DNA of 64,000 nucleotides from Mixophyes australis (taxonomy: Eukaryota; Chordata; Amphibia; Anura; Limnodynastidae), in the NCBI GenBank assembly GCA_036250195.1, contig JAVHZZ010000002.1, positions 369,646,624 to 369,710,623 on the forward strand, given 5' to 3'. Below, piece by piece: positions 44,361-60,259 of this stretch (positions are counted from its first letter, which is position 1; each line of letters opens with the position of its first letter). The position numbers and the translations under genes are program-made. The notes under the pieces were generated by a model. That model was not told the origin of the DNA. It ran no database searches and saw only the letters and a list, made by a program, of their open reading frames with translations.

Positions 44361-44567
44361 TAATGTGGGGGGTGACGCTGGACGCTGTAATGTGGGGGGT
44401 GATGCCGGTTGCTGTAATGTGGGGGGTGATGCTGGACGCTGTAATGTGGGGGGTGATGCTGGACGCTGTAATGTGGGGGGTGATGCTGGACGCTGTAATG
44501 TGGGGGGTGATGCTGGATGCTGTAATGTGGGGGGTGATGCCGGTTGCTGTAATGTGGGGGTGATTGA
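44361..44567 (+). repeat. 27-bp tandem array, about 7.5 units
   Basis: Units of TAATGTGGGGGGTGATGCTG plus GACGCTG, with variants GGTTGCTG and GGATGCTG. Because 27 is a multiple of three it stays open in two frames. This explains the open frames here without coding. Confidence 0.93.
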
Positions 44568-44847
44568 TGTAGTATGAGTGTGTGTGGGGGGTTATTTATT
44601 GCTGTAATTTGGGTACTAATAATGTATTGTCATGGTGTTTATTGATGTAATTGGGGTGCTAATAATGTAATGTTGAGGGTCATTAGGAGAAATAAATACC
44701 CCCCCACACACACACTCATACTACATCATGTTGTACTGCGCCAGCATCAGTGTGCAACAATATAGTGCATGGAGCCCACAACACGTGGGCCTGTGTGCTT
44801 TAAATGCCAGGGCTGATTTTTAGTCCCAGTCCGGCCCTGGTTACAAC

Positions 44848-47771
44848 ATAGTATTTGTCAGTTGGAATATAGGTGGTTTCAGTTCTCAGGCCCATTCATG
44901 AGAGTTTAACCTGATCTCTAAGTCAGAGCCAGTTAGGAAGCTCCTAAGTGGTCACGTGATGGCAGAGAAAGGAAGGGGGATTGTGCTGTAAGCAAGCAAG
45001 CTGAGAAGGTCGTACCAAAGCCTCTCTGCCCACATCCTATGCCATGTGGTTGCTTTGGTAATCATATGACACTTAATCTGTAAATCGTTAATGTTTTAGG
45101 TTTAAAAAAACAAAACAAAACACACAAACTTAATTTTACATGGATTTGCCGCTTTATTAACAGATTATTACATGAATTGTATGAACCGCAAAAACACCAA
45201 ATCTGCACTACTTTGTTATTTGCACAAATGCATCCACTTGCACACCTATAACATTTGAAGGTTCATGCCACGTCATGGTCCTTGACCGCCCCAATGAAAT
45301 CAGTCTGCCCCTTGCTTTACAGAGGAAGACGCACTTGGTGGAAAGAGTGAAATGTAACTTTTAGGTCCATCTTATTTGACTGTACAACACTTTTGAACAA
45401 TCTACCTTATGCCTTGGAATATTTTTCTCCTAAAATACTACTGTATATCCTCATTTAAGGGTTAAACTAATAATGGTTATGGGGACATCGGAACTATATC
45501 TTTCCTATATGTATTACTTTTGCTTGTTTGAATATTTTTATTACATTGGTCAAAGTACACCTTCACCTGAATGTCTAAAATTTCTGTTGCCAGCAGATAC
45601 TAGTTTGTACTTTAAATAGATAGCATAACCCCTGTAAAAAGGAATCTTTTCATGGTGAAAAAGGCCTCACGATTTGCAACATAATCTCATGTTACAGTAT
45701 TTAGTGAATTTGCATGGGTGGATTGGGTATAACATAAAATTTTCCATTTTGGAATATTGAGAGTTATGTAGAGTGTAAAGCTGCCCACAGTAGGACCAAA
45801 CATTCTACCACGTGTGGGTTCCAAAAACATCATATGACCCCAATGACCCCGATCACTGAGTATAAGGAATAATTATTTCACCCAGAAAATGCTAGTACCA
45901 ATAAAAAGCATGTAAATTCAGTTTTTCAGCATGGCATGTAAACAACTAGATCAGTGTAACATGGCAATCCACATATGTGTGGCTAAATGGTTCTCTGATA
46001 TGCTTAACAGACTAATCTAAGTATGTGCGAGCACTATAAAGTTGTATACTATGTGAAATATTTTAGCTCCTTTCACAGTATATTATCCTTAAGTACACGT
46101 TTTGCGAGTGCTACAAGATGCCTTTTTGTTTTTATATATCAACTTGTATTTTAGATTTATAGGACATTTTAGAACCATGGATGTTTAGTAAAGCATAAAA
46201 TCCAGCTTTGGAGCTATTTCCAGTTTCCAACAGCAAAATATATATCATATTATGCCCAACTGATTTAGTGGTTACTGAACTATATAACCTGTCATTTATT
46301 AACCTCCAATTAAAATTTAGAGAAGGTCGTATAAACTGAATTTCTAGGTCAGCATATTGAGCTCCTGTAAGAAAAAAACCCTGTATCACTGCTCAGGCTC
46401 ATCTCACATATTTTCTTGCAATACTTTGAAAATGGTGCTACATTGTGAAATAAAGAATCTTATGGTTTATTGTTCCTTAAGACTTTGATATAGTGCTCCT
46501 TTATCTATTTCAGCCAGGATCCAGACGTTGTCTGGGATTCAACTTTGGTGAACCATGGCCACATTTTAAACTTAGTAATATATTCCTTTTAATGGCTCTA
46601 CTGTCATGCTATGATTTCTAAAATACTGATTATGAAATAGTGCATACATACATAATAATGTTAAAATATTTTAAGTTTATTGGCTAAACACAATATATTT
46701 GCAAAATCACTATTATTAAAAAGATCAGTAAAGAAAAATAAGGTTCTGTAGCCACAAGAAGTTTTTATCCACATGTGGTTTTTGTTTCGATAGGTGCACA
46801 ATTCTTGGTCAAATTTGTGCACCTTGGTACGTAAGCCACTGACCCTTGTTGGCAAAACACAAAATGTTCAATGTACAGTCTTTGGTGGTACCATGCAGCT
46901 AAGTGCATTGGTTTGTTGAGTACTACATTTGGGAAGGAGAAGTCTGCACTAGCCAATGAGAGGACTTGAGTGGAGTTCTGCGCCAAGTACAGAGTAGATG
47001 AACTGTTTTTTTGGAGCAGTACAGAAGAGATTTCATTTTATGATGCAGGATTATTAAAATGATATTGAGGGGTGGAAAGTGCACATTTTTAGAGGCATTG
47101 CTGTGCAAAAGTATTTAGTAGCAACAGCTGCTGCCAAGCATGGGGAACAAGTGTAAAGCATGATGGTAAAGAAAAAACACCAGGCTACACAGCTACTACA
47201 AGCTAGTGGAGAACCAGAAGGATCAGCTAAGGTTATCAGCAGCTGACTGTACCACTGATTTCTACAATGACTACTTCATGTTCCATGTCTCCACATCACA
47301 GTCTCACCTTATTCCAACCATAGAATGCAAAAACCCAAATGGCGTGGCTCTTAGGAAAGGTCTGCAATGCTGCAGAGTTCCAACCATACGTCACTGCTAG
47401 CTGTACAGAAATGCTTTATTACAGGCGGCTGATAATGCTGCCACCACACTTTCCCCACCAGCAGCTACACTTGTTATTGTGTTACCTTATTTATAAAGTG
47501 TTCCTCACACCTTAGATTGAAAGCACGTCTGGTCAGGGTCATATTTACTTTCTCTTGATGTTTTCTGTTCCATAGCACGACTCCTTAATGTACAGATCTG
47601 TGTAATACGTCAGCGCTTTGAAGGATATGAAGGATAGTAATAGTGTTTACACCAGCTCTGAGCACGTGGAGATGGGGTCTCATCCTATACTTGCTGCATT
47701 TCAGCAGCGCTCATTCAGTATAGTAAAAGGCTTAAATACACAAATGTGATATATGTAATAAAGTCAATCCT
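44848..47771. other. 2.9 kb without recognisable genes
   Basis: AT-rich. Short overlapping minus-strand frames at 46661-47108 might be an old retrocopy but match nothing I can name. Confidence 0.35.
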
Positions 47772-47931
47772 GGCAGTATATTTACTGCAGGTTTGAAAAA
47801 GTGGAGATGTTGCCTATAGCAACCAGATTGTCATTTTGTAGAATGTACTAAATAAATAACTATAATCTGATTGGTTGCTATAGAGAACATCTCCACTTTT
47901 TCAAACCCTCCGTTTAGCAAACATACCCCCT
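47772..47931. mobile_element. Palindromic MITE, GTATATTTACT family
   Basis: Contains GTGGAGATGTTGCCTATAGC and the complementary GAACATCTCCACTTTTTC around a TTTTGTAGAATGTACTAAAT centre. The ends are mutated and no target duplication was found. Confidence 0.75.
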
Positions 47932-49260
47932 GATGTCCCCAGATTTTCATGATCATTTTAAGACACAAGGTTAAACCGACCAGTATTTTAGGAGAAAAAA
48001 CCTGAAACATTTTATTCGGGGAAAGGGAAGGGGTAGGAGTTTGGACTTTTGATGTGACGTGTACACTTCTGTACTGCTTCTATGTTTTTCTGCCTCTTTG
48101 CACACCTAGGCACGGTTTGAGTTGGGGTCCTCTGAAAGCAGAGACTAGGCATGATCATTGATACACTGTAGGTGGGCCATCTGGATGCCACAATGAAGCA
48201 ATCCTTTTGCGCTGACCTCTAGTCCGTGTGTCCACTGTGTACAGACTGACCATGATCCCCTTCCGTGCTGGCTTTCAACCTTCTTCTACAGCAACACAAG
48301 CCATATCCATAACGGGTGCATTAAGACCACCTGTATACAAACCCCTAAATACTGGAGGAGAATCTCAGTTTAAAAACCATTTTGAACCAGTAGTTGTGTT
48401 GTGAACCTTATAAAACATAGAAAGTAAATAAATCTCCTCCCTTTGCTCTGACATCGTAGTAAGCAAGGTGATATTTCACATGTAAGAGGTACTAGAGCCT
48501 CAGGTATTACAGAACAAATTAGTAGCTTCCTACCAATTATAAATCTTTCTACACAATTTTTATTAGCAATTCTCTGCAAATGTCAGATGTGTCTTTGAGC
48601 ACCTCTTAAGCTTTCTATAGCCTACCTAATGAGCACATTAAAAACTAGTGACAATGACAAAGTGAAAACTACATTAAAAAGAAGTATAAAAGGAGAAAGC
48701 TTTGGGGAAGAGCGAACACCACTGCCCTCATATAACCAAAAGGACATTCGTTTCTAGAGACGGGCCTTATTTAAAATTATTTTCCAAGAATATTCCTGGA
48801 GTCGAGCACTGACACGACTCCCACAGGACCTGCAGCTATTGGACAAGACATATGATCAGAAGGGGTGTAATTATTTATTCTCCAGACCATGGTATTTGCA
48901 TTAGTTGATTTGCCCAGGTTATTGATATATGTAACACACATTATTATACCGGGCCTGTATGAGGTCCGGTGTAACCCATTTTGTTTAACGTGCAGCCAAA
49001 TCGGACACTGATCGATTAACTGTGATGAATGTTGCAGCCATTACCTGTATAAGCCATATTAAGGGTATTTACAGTGCTGTTCAAATGATGGCTATCAAAG
49101 AATGACTAATATGTTAGATTTGTCTCTAACAGATGTACATGTTCTGGTAACATTACAAGCAGGAAAGTAGCTGGGTGTGGAGAGTCCTTCTGGTAACAGT
49201 GACATCACTACAATAATATGCCAACAGGAGAACGGATATATACAATACTAGTACAGGTAC
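47932..49260. other. No gene recognised
   Basis: Unassigned AT-rich sequence. Confidence 0.4.
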
Positions 49261-49407
49261 TATTATTATCTTTTATTTGTTAGGTGCCACAAGGTTTCCG
49301 CCGTGCCGCACATAGTACAAACAGTAGACCATACAGGGTATAACAGTACAGAACAATAAACAAAAAGTACCAATACTTCAGAAACTCCAGGCAGGCAGAT
49401 GCAATAG
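49261..49407. repeat. Dispersed repeat fragment
   Basis: TTTATTTGTTAGGTGCCACA followed by AGGTTTCCGCCGTGCCGCAC and CATAGTACAAACAGTAGAC, a block that I recall as widely repeated in frog genomes. It leads directly into the microsatellite. Confidence 0.45.
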
Positions 49408-49464
49408 AGTGAGTGAGTGAGTGAGTGAGTGAGTGAGTGAGTGAGTGAGTGAGTGAGTGAGTGA

Positions 49465-49560
<96 letters not shown>
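49408..49560 (+). repeat. Compound microsatellite (GAGT)n(GT)n
   Basis: About 15 GAGT units to 49470, then 45 GT units to 49560. The Thr/His open frame on the minus strand is an artefact of the repeat. Confidence 0.97.
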
Positions 49561-49562
<2 letters not shown>

Positions 49563-52500
49563 ACTAGATGACAGTGGAAACACCCATCCATGTCTTCCCA
49601 CAGGTATAGGTGTATGGCCCAAAACAGTCAGTTTGATCCAGGATTTTGTTTTGGCATGTCCGATAAAAATCATACTTATTTCAATCTAATTTGGCCATCC
49701 GTGTTTGCAGCCAAATTAGTACCACAGACTGACCTTTCTTGTAGCACTAAGATCAGGCGATATGTAGCCAACTTACAATAACCTTAATGTATGAAAATTA
49801 GGACTTATTCATAGAAGGATATAGGTAACAATGTTTGACGCATCTAGTTGGCTTTGAGGCATTTTCTGACAGTAATTCTGCTGCTTTCACTGATTATTTT
49901 AGGTGCAGCTTAACCTAAAAACAACTGTCTCACCTTTCCCGTTGTCATAACAGCTGCAGCTGTTTATTATTTAGTCTGTACATTCTATTACTTTTAAAAA
50001 TAGAATAACTGAGGACTCCTACCATTAGTTATTTCTTTATGCTGTACGTTTGCTTTACCTTAGTAGACCAGTGTTTGTCACCAACTAATCGAAAGCGTGC
50101 AGAAAGAGGAAATAAACTTTAATTCTATCAACGATAATATATAAAAAGAGTTTTCACTGTCAAACTTTTACATATTTGTGAACATTACTTATTCTTAATT
50201 TATAGAAAAGTCAGCTTGTATGATCGGTGTAGTGACCCTTTAAGTGAACAAGCCTGATTGTTGTGGCATGGTTCCACTGTTGTAGACCACCTCCCCCAAA
50301 AGCCAGCATCAGGGAGTGGTGGTGTGGATGGTGTCCAATAGATTTCAAACAGACCCTTTAAAAATGTTGATCTACTGAAATGGAGCATCCTATGCCCAAT
50401 ACAAATAAACGCTGTAAAGTTTTATATTCATTTCAGGCCAGTGACTGATTGCTGAAATGGAGAACACTGGATATTAACATTTCACCATTATACCAATACA
50501 TATACTGGTTAAAGGTCTCTTTAGCCTCAAACCAATAAAGCTGAGTAATTAGAAGAACACAAGATCATAATGTTCTTCCAGATAAAATTAAACCACCATA
50601 CAAAGGTTGTTTTACGTGTTTGAGCACTATTCATAACATCCAAGTCATTTATAGTCATATTTACTTGCTTTCTATATTACCTGTTCACAGTTTCAGCTTC
50701 ATGGGGAAAAATAAAAAAACCATACAAGTGAAAAACAAAACACAAAGTAAATACACCAACTATGATTGGCGGCAGCAGCAGCAAGCTAACAAGACAAGAG
50801 ACAAGGATTCCAATGTTTTATTAGAGGAGGCAGGTTGTATTTGGATGGTAAAATACAGCTTACAGGGTCCAACATAGCAGAATATCACTTTAAAAGTCAG
50901 GGCCCAGGCAAGGGATGGAATGAAGGAAGGAGGAAACCGTGGCTTCTGGGAGGTAACATGTTGGGGAAATATTGCATGACACGACAGCCTCAGTCTCACA
51001 TTGTTTCCCAGCACTGGAAACAGTGACTACTCATGACACAGAAAATGTTAAAATAAATTAGAACTTCATATCTTGCTGTTATTTGGCAGAACATAGACAT
51101 GTTTACATTACTCGTATTCTCATTTTTTTGTTTGTTTTAAATATAAGGCAACACCAGCCAGCACATAATGTTTAGTCCAAGGTTTCCTACTGTGCTATGG
51201 ATATTCTGCCATCAGCCTCTGCCAGGATGGAGACCAACAGCAGCACGCTGGCATGGAAAAGTTCATTCAGAACACCTTTCAATACGCTAGTACAAATATT
51301 AAATAAAGGAGTCTTGGAAAAGAAAGCAAAAAGTAACGGCGAACCAAAATAAAAAATAAAATAAAAATTGTCAGACCTACATAGTTTTGAAATAAAATAT
51401 ATATTTTCTAGCCACCCGCACTACTTATAACAAATTTAAAGAATTTCTACCCACCTAGGAACGTCACTTCAAAACTTGTAAGTACTTTATTTTAATGGTT
51501 TTGCCTTTTTTAGTTTCTATAGATGTTAATGTTGTGAAACATGCTTAAAAAAAAAATGAAAAAGTAGATTTGAGGACTGGCCTTCAATTCAGTTTTAATT
51601 CAGTATAAAAAAAGTGACACTAGGTTCTCAGTTGTAAGGGGCTGGGGGTAGATTTAATAAGTTAGAGATGACAAAATATGTTCATTTTATAGACAAATGT
51701 CAAAAGGAAACGGTAAAATTACAATGTATGAGCAATAAAGACCAACTCCAGTCACTGTAACGAAGCAGCATTAGGACACATTAAAGCAGCAATTGTAGGC
51801 CTTGTCAGCTTATCTCCCCACCCCTTTGGTTTTGGTCCAAATCTATTTATATAGCTTATGTCTAGAAAAGGAAACAATTGACACGTTTGGTTGCAATTAA
51901 TGCTCTGGTTAATAGCAGTGTGGCAGCAGGAGCCAATTCTACAAAACACTGGATTGCAAAATACTTGTAACAAGCTCTGAATAGAGAAGTTTCAAGGTTA
52001 TATAGGTTAATGAAACATACTTCCTGCTCTTGAAACAGAGATAGCAGATCTAACAATGCTGCTTTAATTCCTAGGTTAAAGAGGTCACTGTAAAGTGTAC
52101 AAGTCGTGGAGGCAGACATAATAGCTACAATATTCAGAAGACTATAACCTATCAATGCACAAGAAGCCGATGATATCAGCTCAAATTCCCAGTGAATTGA
52201 TATATATATAGGACTATGGCCTACCGAAAGGATGCCTCCACTCTGTGGGTGATGGTTCTACTACACCACAGGGCTTGCCAAGAGCGGAAACTCTGCTTGT
52301 CTAAGTAGTGGCTGGAATTTGGCATTTATGTATAAGCAACTACCAGGAGAATGAAACAATAGGCCTGCAAAGCAAAGAAACAAAACATGAAGTGTATAAA
52401 GAGGCAAATACTTAAGGCTTTGTTTGTCTATCAGAAGGTCGGTGAAGGGCGCAGCCAGTGACGGCGGTGGGTTCACTCATACCGGTCTACTGAAACCCAC

Positions 52501-55477
52501 ACTAACAAGCAACATTCGTACAGAAATATTACACTTAATTACAGTAGTATAGCATTAACTTTTAGCCAGTGTACATAGAAAGTATTACATTTTGTTTTCA
52601 TTTTTGACATTCAACCTCAAACTTCGTTGTGATCATTATATTCAATTGGTTTCTTCACTTTCACAGAATGAGGACATGAAAAGCCAGACAGTGCTCAAAT
52701 TCGTTCAATCACAGGGTGTAGTGTGCCGTGAGGAAGCCAACAAGATGAAAGGCTGTCCAGCAGCATTACAATACCTAACGTTGCGCTATAACAAAATCCA
52801 CCAATCGGCACCAGTTCCTTACCTTTTCCTTATGAAAGGCAGCCCATCAATTCACTAGGAAATAGCGACAGCTTAGAGGCACTAACAAAGCAGCTATTTT
52901 GTGGAGTGGACTTTATTAAGTGATCATGTCACTGCTTCCTAAGGAATTAATAAGCTACATGTTCATGAGCACACAAATTGTGGATAGGCAAAAAGGTATC
53001 TCTTTAAGGAATCATTAAAAAGTTATCTGGGTATTCCATAAAATTAAAAAAAAATATATAAATTAAAAGTAGATACCCAAATCATAGACCTACAACAGTG
53101 GCATGTGACTACATAACAGTTCTATTGAATTTAAATTTACTATTGGAAGAACAGAGCTGAACACAAAACCTAACTATAGAATATAAAAACATATATACAT
53201 TTTCACAGTTGACAAAGCCTTGCGGCCTTTCTAAAAATGATATCAGTTATTTTCACTAGTATACTTAATGTAACCCTTTGGTTGGCATCAGCACTTCACA
53301 GTGTATTTTACAAGCTCATTGATCATCCAAGAGCTCTTGTGACCAGCAAGCTTAACAAGGTTCTACGGAGTTGGGGGCTTGCTTGGTGCTAACAGACATT
53401 TCACACTTGTCTCCAATAAACAAGCACAATGGTAAATTATAAAGGAAAGCTTAGGGTGGGGGTGTTGTGGGGTTCACTTCTCACTTCTGGAATAAAAATA
53501 AAAAAAACAAAAAACAAAAAAAAAAAACACATAATTTTTTTTCATATATGGGATTTGCTTGTTATAAGAGCCCATAGATTGAAAATTAAAAAAAGATAAA
53601 ACCACTTAATTATTGCTGGCTAATTTTGCTGAGCACATTTCCACATGCACAACATTATTTTTTCTCATATCACAAATATGTCAGGACCATTTTTTTCTGA
53701 TGGTTGAATTGCTTAAATTTCTAGTTTCCTGGAGGTTACACAATTTTCTTGTGGAATAAATGTATTTCTCATGCAACATTTAGGTGGAAAGGGTTAAAAT
53801 ATTGATTGGCAGAGGGATGGTTAAGTAGATACTCAACAATGTGTCTAAGCGAAGTTTTAAAGTGAATCTTACACCAAACAGTGCAGGCAGCCATTTTGTG
53901 TACCATATCAATAACAAGGTAAGCTATTCACTAACAGACAGGGCCTCATGAATTTCAGGAAGGGGCATCATTAGTTCCTTATGAATTGATCGCATTTCAC
54001 ATGGGGTTTCCTGAGGTCACAAAATGGCTGCCTCCATTGTCTGAAAGCAAAAGATACCCTCCATGTTTCATGATTGTTCCCCTTTCACTTAAACATATGA
54101 AAATTTATATAAAAAAAATAAAAAATTCTTATCCTTTTCTAAAATATTCTTCCAACAACCTCTATTTCACATGTGACAGAAGTTGGGACTAATACTGGCT
54201 GTACATGTCGATCTTGGGCAATTGGTAAAATACTATAGGGTGCATGTTCCAAAGACTTGGGCAATGCCAATAATGAACTTAGACTGGATAATTAATGAGC
54301 ATGTGTGCAAATATGGAATAGGATTAGCGATTATTTCCACAGATCCGTGTGTGGTCATCTACCAACTGTAGCAACAGGCCCAAATGACAATGGAAGCCAT
54401 CCGGTGGCTCAGGCCGAGAGGCTAGATAGCTGGATGTCATCCAATTTGGCTACTAATTGCTGCCCTCTGCTCATGACAGGATAAGACCAGGTGTAACCAA
54501 CCATACTGATTCTGCTATTCTACTTGAAAAAACCAATAGGGCCCGGTTAAGACTTCCATCTAAGTGTGCCAAATGAGATTCCAGTTATTTGTCACTTGAG
54601 CTGAAGGCTGGGATATTTTATGGTTTCACTGACGCTGTTAATGATGTCAGAAGCACATTGGTCAATAGCAATCCCTGGCCTGTGTTTTCCACCATATCCA
54701 ATAATGATGCTTATTGCAATGTCTGCATAGGACCTGCCCATTCACCTCTTGGAACTACAGCATTCATAGCTTAGAACAGTAGTTCGCTCGGGTCTTTGAA
54801 AAATCTCTAAAGATAAACAGTAGGCAACCAACAAATGCAAGCCTGCTAAGGAAAGCCTATCATGAGTGCCTTTGTCAGATCAAGAGATTATATCAAAGCC
54901 CAACCCTTTACTGTAATGCAGACAGAGGTACACAGAGGTTGTGATAAAGCAGCTGGTTTACAGAAGCATTTATCCAGCTGGGATTTTGGTGCAGATAAAA
55001 TTACATGAACATATTTCTCTTTTTACCTCCTCTGAGCATAGATCTGTAAGGCTGGTCACACAGACTAATCCTGCTGTTGGGCATTAACAGCTAGGCAAAA
55101 GGACCACTGTCCAATTTGGCCAGATTAAACAAAATCCAACACCGCTGAGGCCTGTTAGTGCAGATGAATAGGTAAAAACCCACTATCTAATGACCACATT
55201 TACCAACATGCCAGACAATGATAAGATTGTATTCAAGTAGAATATCAGGCATTGCAGTAATTTTTGGATAAAACATGCTGCAATATTGCACCAGATTATG
55301 CAAGTTATTGCAGCATGGGTGACCAGCATTAAATCAGGTCGACAATTTACTAAGTAAACTTGAATAGAGAATATGGAAGGTATCAATAACCTCTCAATGA
55401 CAGGCGTGAAATATGCCAGCAAAAGTGATTTACAACACATGTCCTCACTACTCATTCCACTTACGTTTTTGCACTCT
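49561..55477. other. Repeat-poor 5.9 kb with no recognisable coding exon
   Basis: Compared with the left part of the window, this stretch has almost no identifiable mobile elements. It lies downstream of fam222b. AATAAA-type signals exist on both strands (for example minus strand near 50815, plus strand near 51300). It may include a long 3' UTR or the end of a convergent neighbour, but no exon can be supported. Confidence 0.35.
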
Positions 55478-55480
55478 CAG

Positions 55481-55577
55481 GGGTATATTTACTAAACTGC
55501 AGGTTTGATAAAGTGGAGATGTTGCCTATAGCAACTTCTCCACTTTTTCAAACCTGCAGTTTAGTAAATCTAGCCCC
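55481..55577. mobile_element. Internally deleted palindromic MITE, 97 bp
   Basis: It retains both ends, GGGTATATTTACTAAACTGC and GCAGTTTAGTAAATCTAGCC, and the GTGGAGATGTTGC arm, but lacks the centre found at 177 and 32486. CAG flanks both sides (55478-55480 and 55578-55580). Confidence 0.8.
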
Positions 55578-55580
55578 CAG

Positions 55581-57287
55581 ACTCAAAAACACAACATTGA
55601 AGAGTGGAAATTTATCTAGATTACAATTTATGGCAAGTACATGTTACAATCACATTGTATTTTTTGTTAAACAATAATAAAACTACTTATATCTTTTTGT
55701 ATTGTGGATTCATGCAATCAGATCATACTTGTTATCAAAGAAAATTTCTCTTCATAGTAACATATTGTATGTGCTATAATTGCAGGAATCTTCAGTACAA
55801 TCAGATATTTAAAACTGAAAGTATGTATAATGTGGTCTGATGTTTTAGACGCACTTCAAATTAATTTCCAATTGCATTGGGGGGCATGGGGATTAGTGTG
55901 TGCTATGTCAAAGGAAACGGATGCAGGTCCAATTAATTAGATGGAAAATGAAGATAATGCGTGGGTGATAGAATCTGCTCCGCAGCTTTATCATGAAACA
56001 AACGTGCATAAATAGTTACCTCTAGAAGAAAATGGATGTATGTAGTGGAATTTAGCTGAATATTGTAAGTGCTTAAAGAAAATAGACACTTTGTGACTCA
56101 TTACAAATAGATCACCATAGGACATTTTCACTTGCATGTGTTTATCAGACTTAATCCAACTACATCTAAAGCAGCCTTTTTACTCAGAATGCTACAGGAC
56201 ACAATAGTGGTTTCTACACACTTAAGTTATTTTTTATTTTAAAAGTCAATCTAGAAGATAGTCAACCTATGCAGCATGTTACAGATTTGGTGGTTTGAGA
56301 AGCATAGCTATAAAGGAATGATGGTGAAGTGTAACTAGATATTTATAAAAGTGACATGCTCTGTCTTCTTGGTCTTCTAAAAACCAGCAGAGTGCTGGTG
56401 GGTTGGTCAATATTGGTGGCAAAGAGCAACACAAACGCAAATAGAGGATTTAATCAGCCTTGGTGGCATTAATGTGCACCTGTCACCTAAACACAATGAA
56501 GACAAACCAAGATTGCAGCATATACATTCTATATGAACTAGGGACATCATTAGGGCATGAAAATCATAAAAATGACCTCAGGCTTCTGTGAAGTCGGTAG
56601 TGAAATGATGGACTCAAGATTGGTTAATCTCATAAAATTGCTGACTCCACTGGATCATTTTAACTTATGCATCTCAAATATTTTGAATGACTTTCATAAT
56701 CATTTGCTTCTGCAAATAAATAATGTCTCTTAAGAAAATGTTCCCTCTCTTTTCAAAGCTCACTTCTACATAGACCAATAGTGTGCCATTGTCAAATTGG
56801 TCAGTTGTCATTTCTTGCAGAAATATAGCTCTCCCCATAGAATTTGAAAAACACAAACTCTACTCTGTGGATAAATATCTTATCAACATATTCAGTGGCC
56901 ACTAAAACATGTTTGTAGGTGTTCCAGAACCTACCCAAAATCTGTAATATCACAGAAATGACTTTCACATTAAACTAAAATGGTACTAGTCAATGTAGGC
57001 AAATATTATAAAGCTTAGTGTTTATTATCAGGACTAGCCATAAATGTGACATTGTAATCTTCTGTAATTAGACTTTGATTTAAGGCACTGCAGCAGCAAG
57101 GCTATACTTATATTAAACCAAGAAACAGATGACATTGAGGGTAACCAAACTGCTTTCGTGCACACACACCACCTAAGAAGGGTTAAGGAACCTGGGAGTT
57201 AAGGTGATAAAAAAAAAAAAAAAAAAAAAAAAGCGAACAATTCTTTACTGCTTAGCTGAACTTCCTAAACTCCTTACCCAACTGTTG
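55581..57287. other. No coding exon recognised; possible 3' UTR or flank of fam222b
   Basis: AT-rich with a run of about 24 A at 57209-57232. A minus-strand AATAAA is at 57021-57026. Confidence 0.35.
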
Positions 57288-57521
57288 AGGGCTCGTTCAC
57301 ACCCATCTGTTTTTCACTTTTTATGGGTTTACATAAATCCACTAAAAGTGCATGAAACAGACGCCAAACAAGAGTCAATAGTGCCATTTACACCACTGCG
57401 TTCTAAAATTGTAACTGCACATTTAAAATCTTAGGGCACAACCTATTTCTTACGTGCTCATGTGAGTACAATAGATAAAAGCACATCTTATGAAAAGCAC
57501 GTGTGTGCGCGAACGAGCCCT
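57288..57521. mobile_element. MITE with AGGGCTCGTTC ends, 234 bp
   Basis: The left end AGGGCTCGTTCACAC and the right end GTGCGCGAACGAGCCCT are inverted repeats. The superfamily was not determined and no clear target duplication was found. Confidence 0.7.
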
Positions 57522-58228
57522 AAGGGTTGCTTCTAACGCAAAGCAGAATTAAAGCTGCAGAACAGGGACTACAGGACAACCTTTGGGCTCTTAGCTTACA
57601 AACCACCAACATGTAATATTCACCTCTTCTGTCAAAGCCCAAGTTAGAATTTTAATGATTTCTCTAAATTAGTGTGCATCCACTGATCATTCACATTTTA
57701 TTGGCTGCAGAGACAGTAGAAGCGAGTAAAAACAATTAGACTGTGCCTTTCCTCACCAGCACAAATATACCATTAGATCAGAGGTACATACATGGTATGA
57801 TCTATATAACTTGTGCACCTGTAGCTCAATGACCATAATAAAGAGAAGGTTGATTTTATAATCTGTATAGCCCAAAGAGAAGGGGGATTAAGGGAAAACC
57901 CCACCCATCCCCACTCCAATAAAAACCCCACAAAACACAGCATAACACTTGGAGGGCTTAGTGTTCCCACGATAAAAATAAAGCAGCATTTTGAAGCCCC
58001 TCAGTGCCAGGAAGCCAGTAAAGAATTGCATGGCAACAGTGTCTTCTCAATCACTGACAAGGTAAAAGGAAAAAATAAACAGAGCAAAGTACATTAGAGA
58101 CTCTGAATTACAGCACAGTGTGGCTTGTTTTGCATATAATGATCACAACAAGTTTATCAATTGACGAGATACAAGAGCCTTGCTAATCACTTAAGACTAA
58201 ACCCTCTCAGTTGCAAAGTGACAGCAGC
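57522..58228 (-). other. Likely proximal 3' UTR of fam222b
   Basis: Sequence immediately downstream of the fam222b stop codon with no open frame of note. A minus-strand AATAAA (in CCAATAAAATG) lies at 57697-57702, about 530 nt after the stop, and is the first plausible polyadenylation signal. Others lie further on, so the true end is uncertain. Confidence 0.45.
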
Positions 58229-60148
<1,920 letters not shown>

Positions 60149-60259
60149 CTATGTAAAAGATTAAGCTTTTAAATGGAAACAAAATACAATCAGAGGCGCA
60201 ACTAAACTGGTTACATTTTTTAGCCTAACATACAGTGGTAACATTTGTTTAGGCTAGTG

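Larger units (their letters stand above)
41642..44839. mobile_element. Non-autonomous hAT element, 3,198 bp, minisatellite-rich
   Basis: The ends CAGGGACTGG and CCGGCCCTG are inverted. GTTACAAC is duplicated exactly at 41634-41641 and 44840-44847. The interior has two G-runs, a 1-kb minisatellite and a 27-bp array, then AT-rich sequence. No transposase-like frame is present. The long Pro/Ser/Leu open frames (up to 353 codons on the minus strand) are read through the minisatellite and are not genes. Confidence 0.92.

Noticed and set aside
44332..44577. Open frames with nine-residue repeats
   Set aside because: The 27-bp array is a multiple of three and stays open in more than one frame by construction.
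49280..49591. 103-codon Thr/His open frame
   Set aside because: Produced by the (GT)n and (GAGT)n microsatellite.
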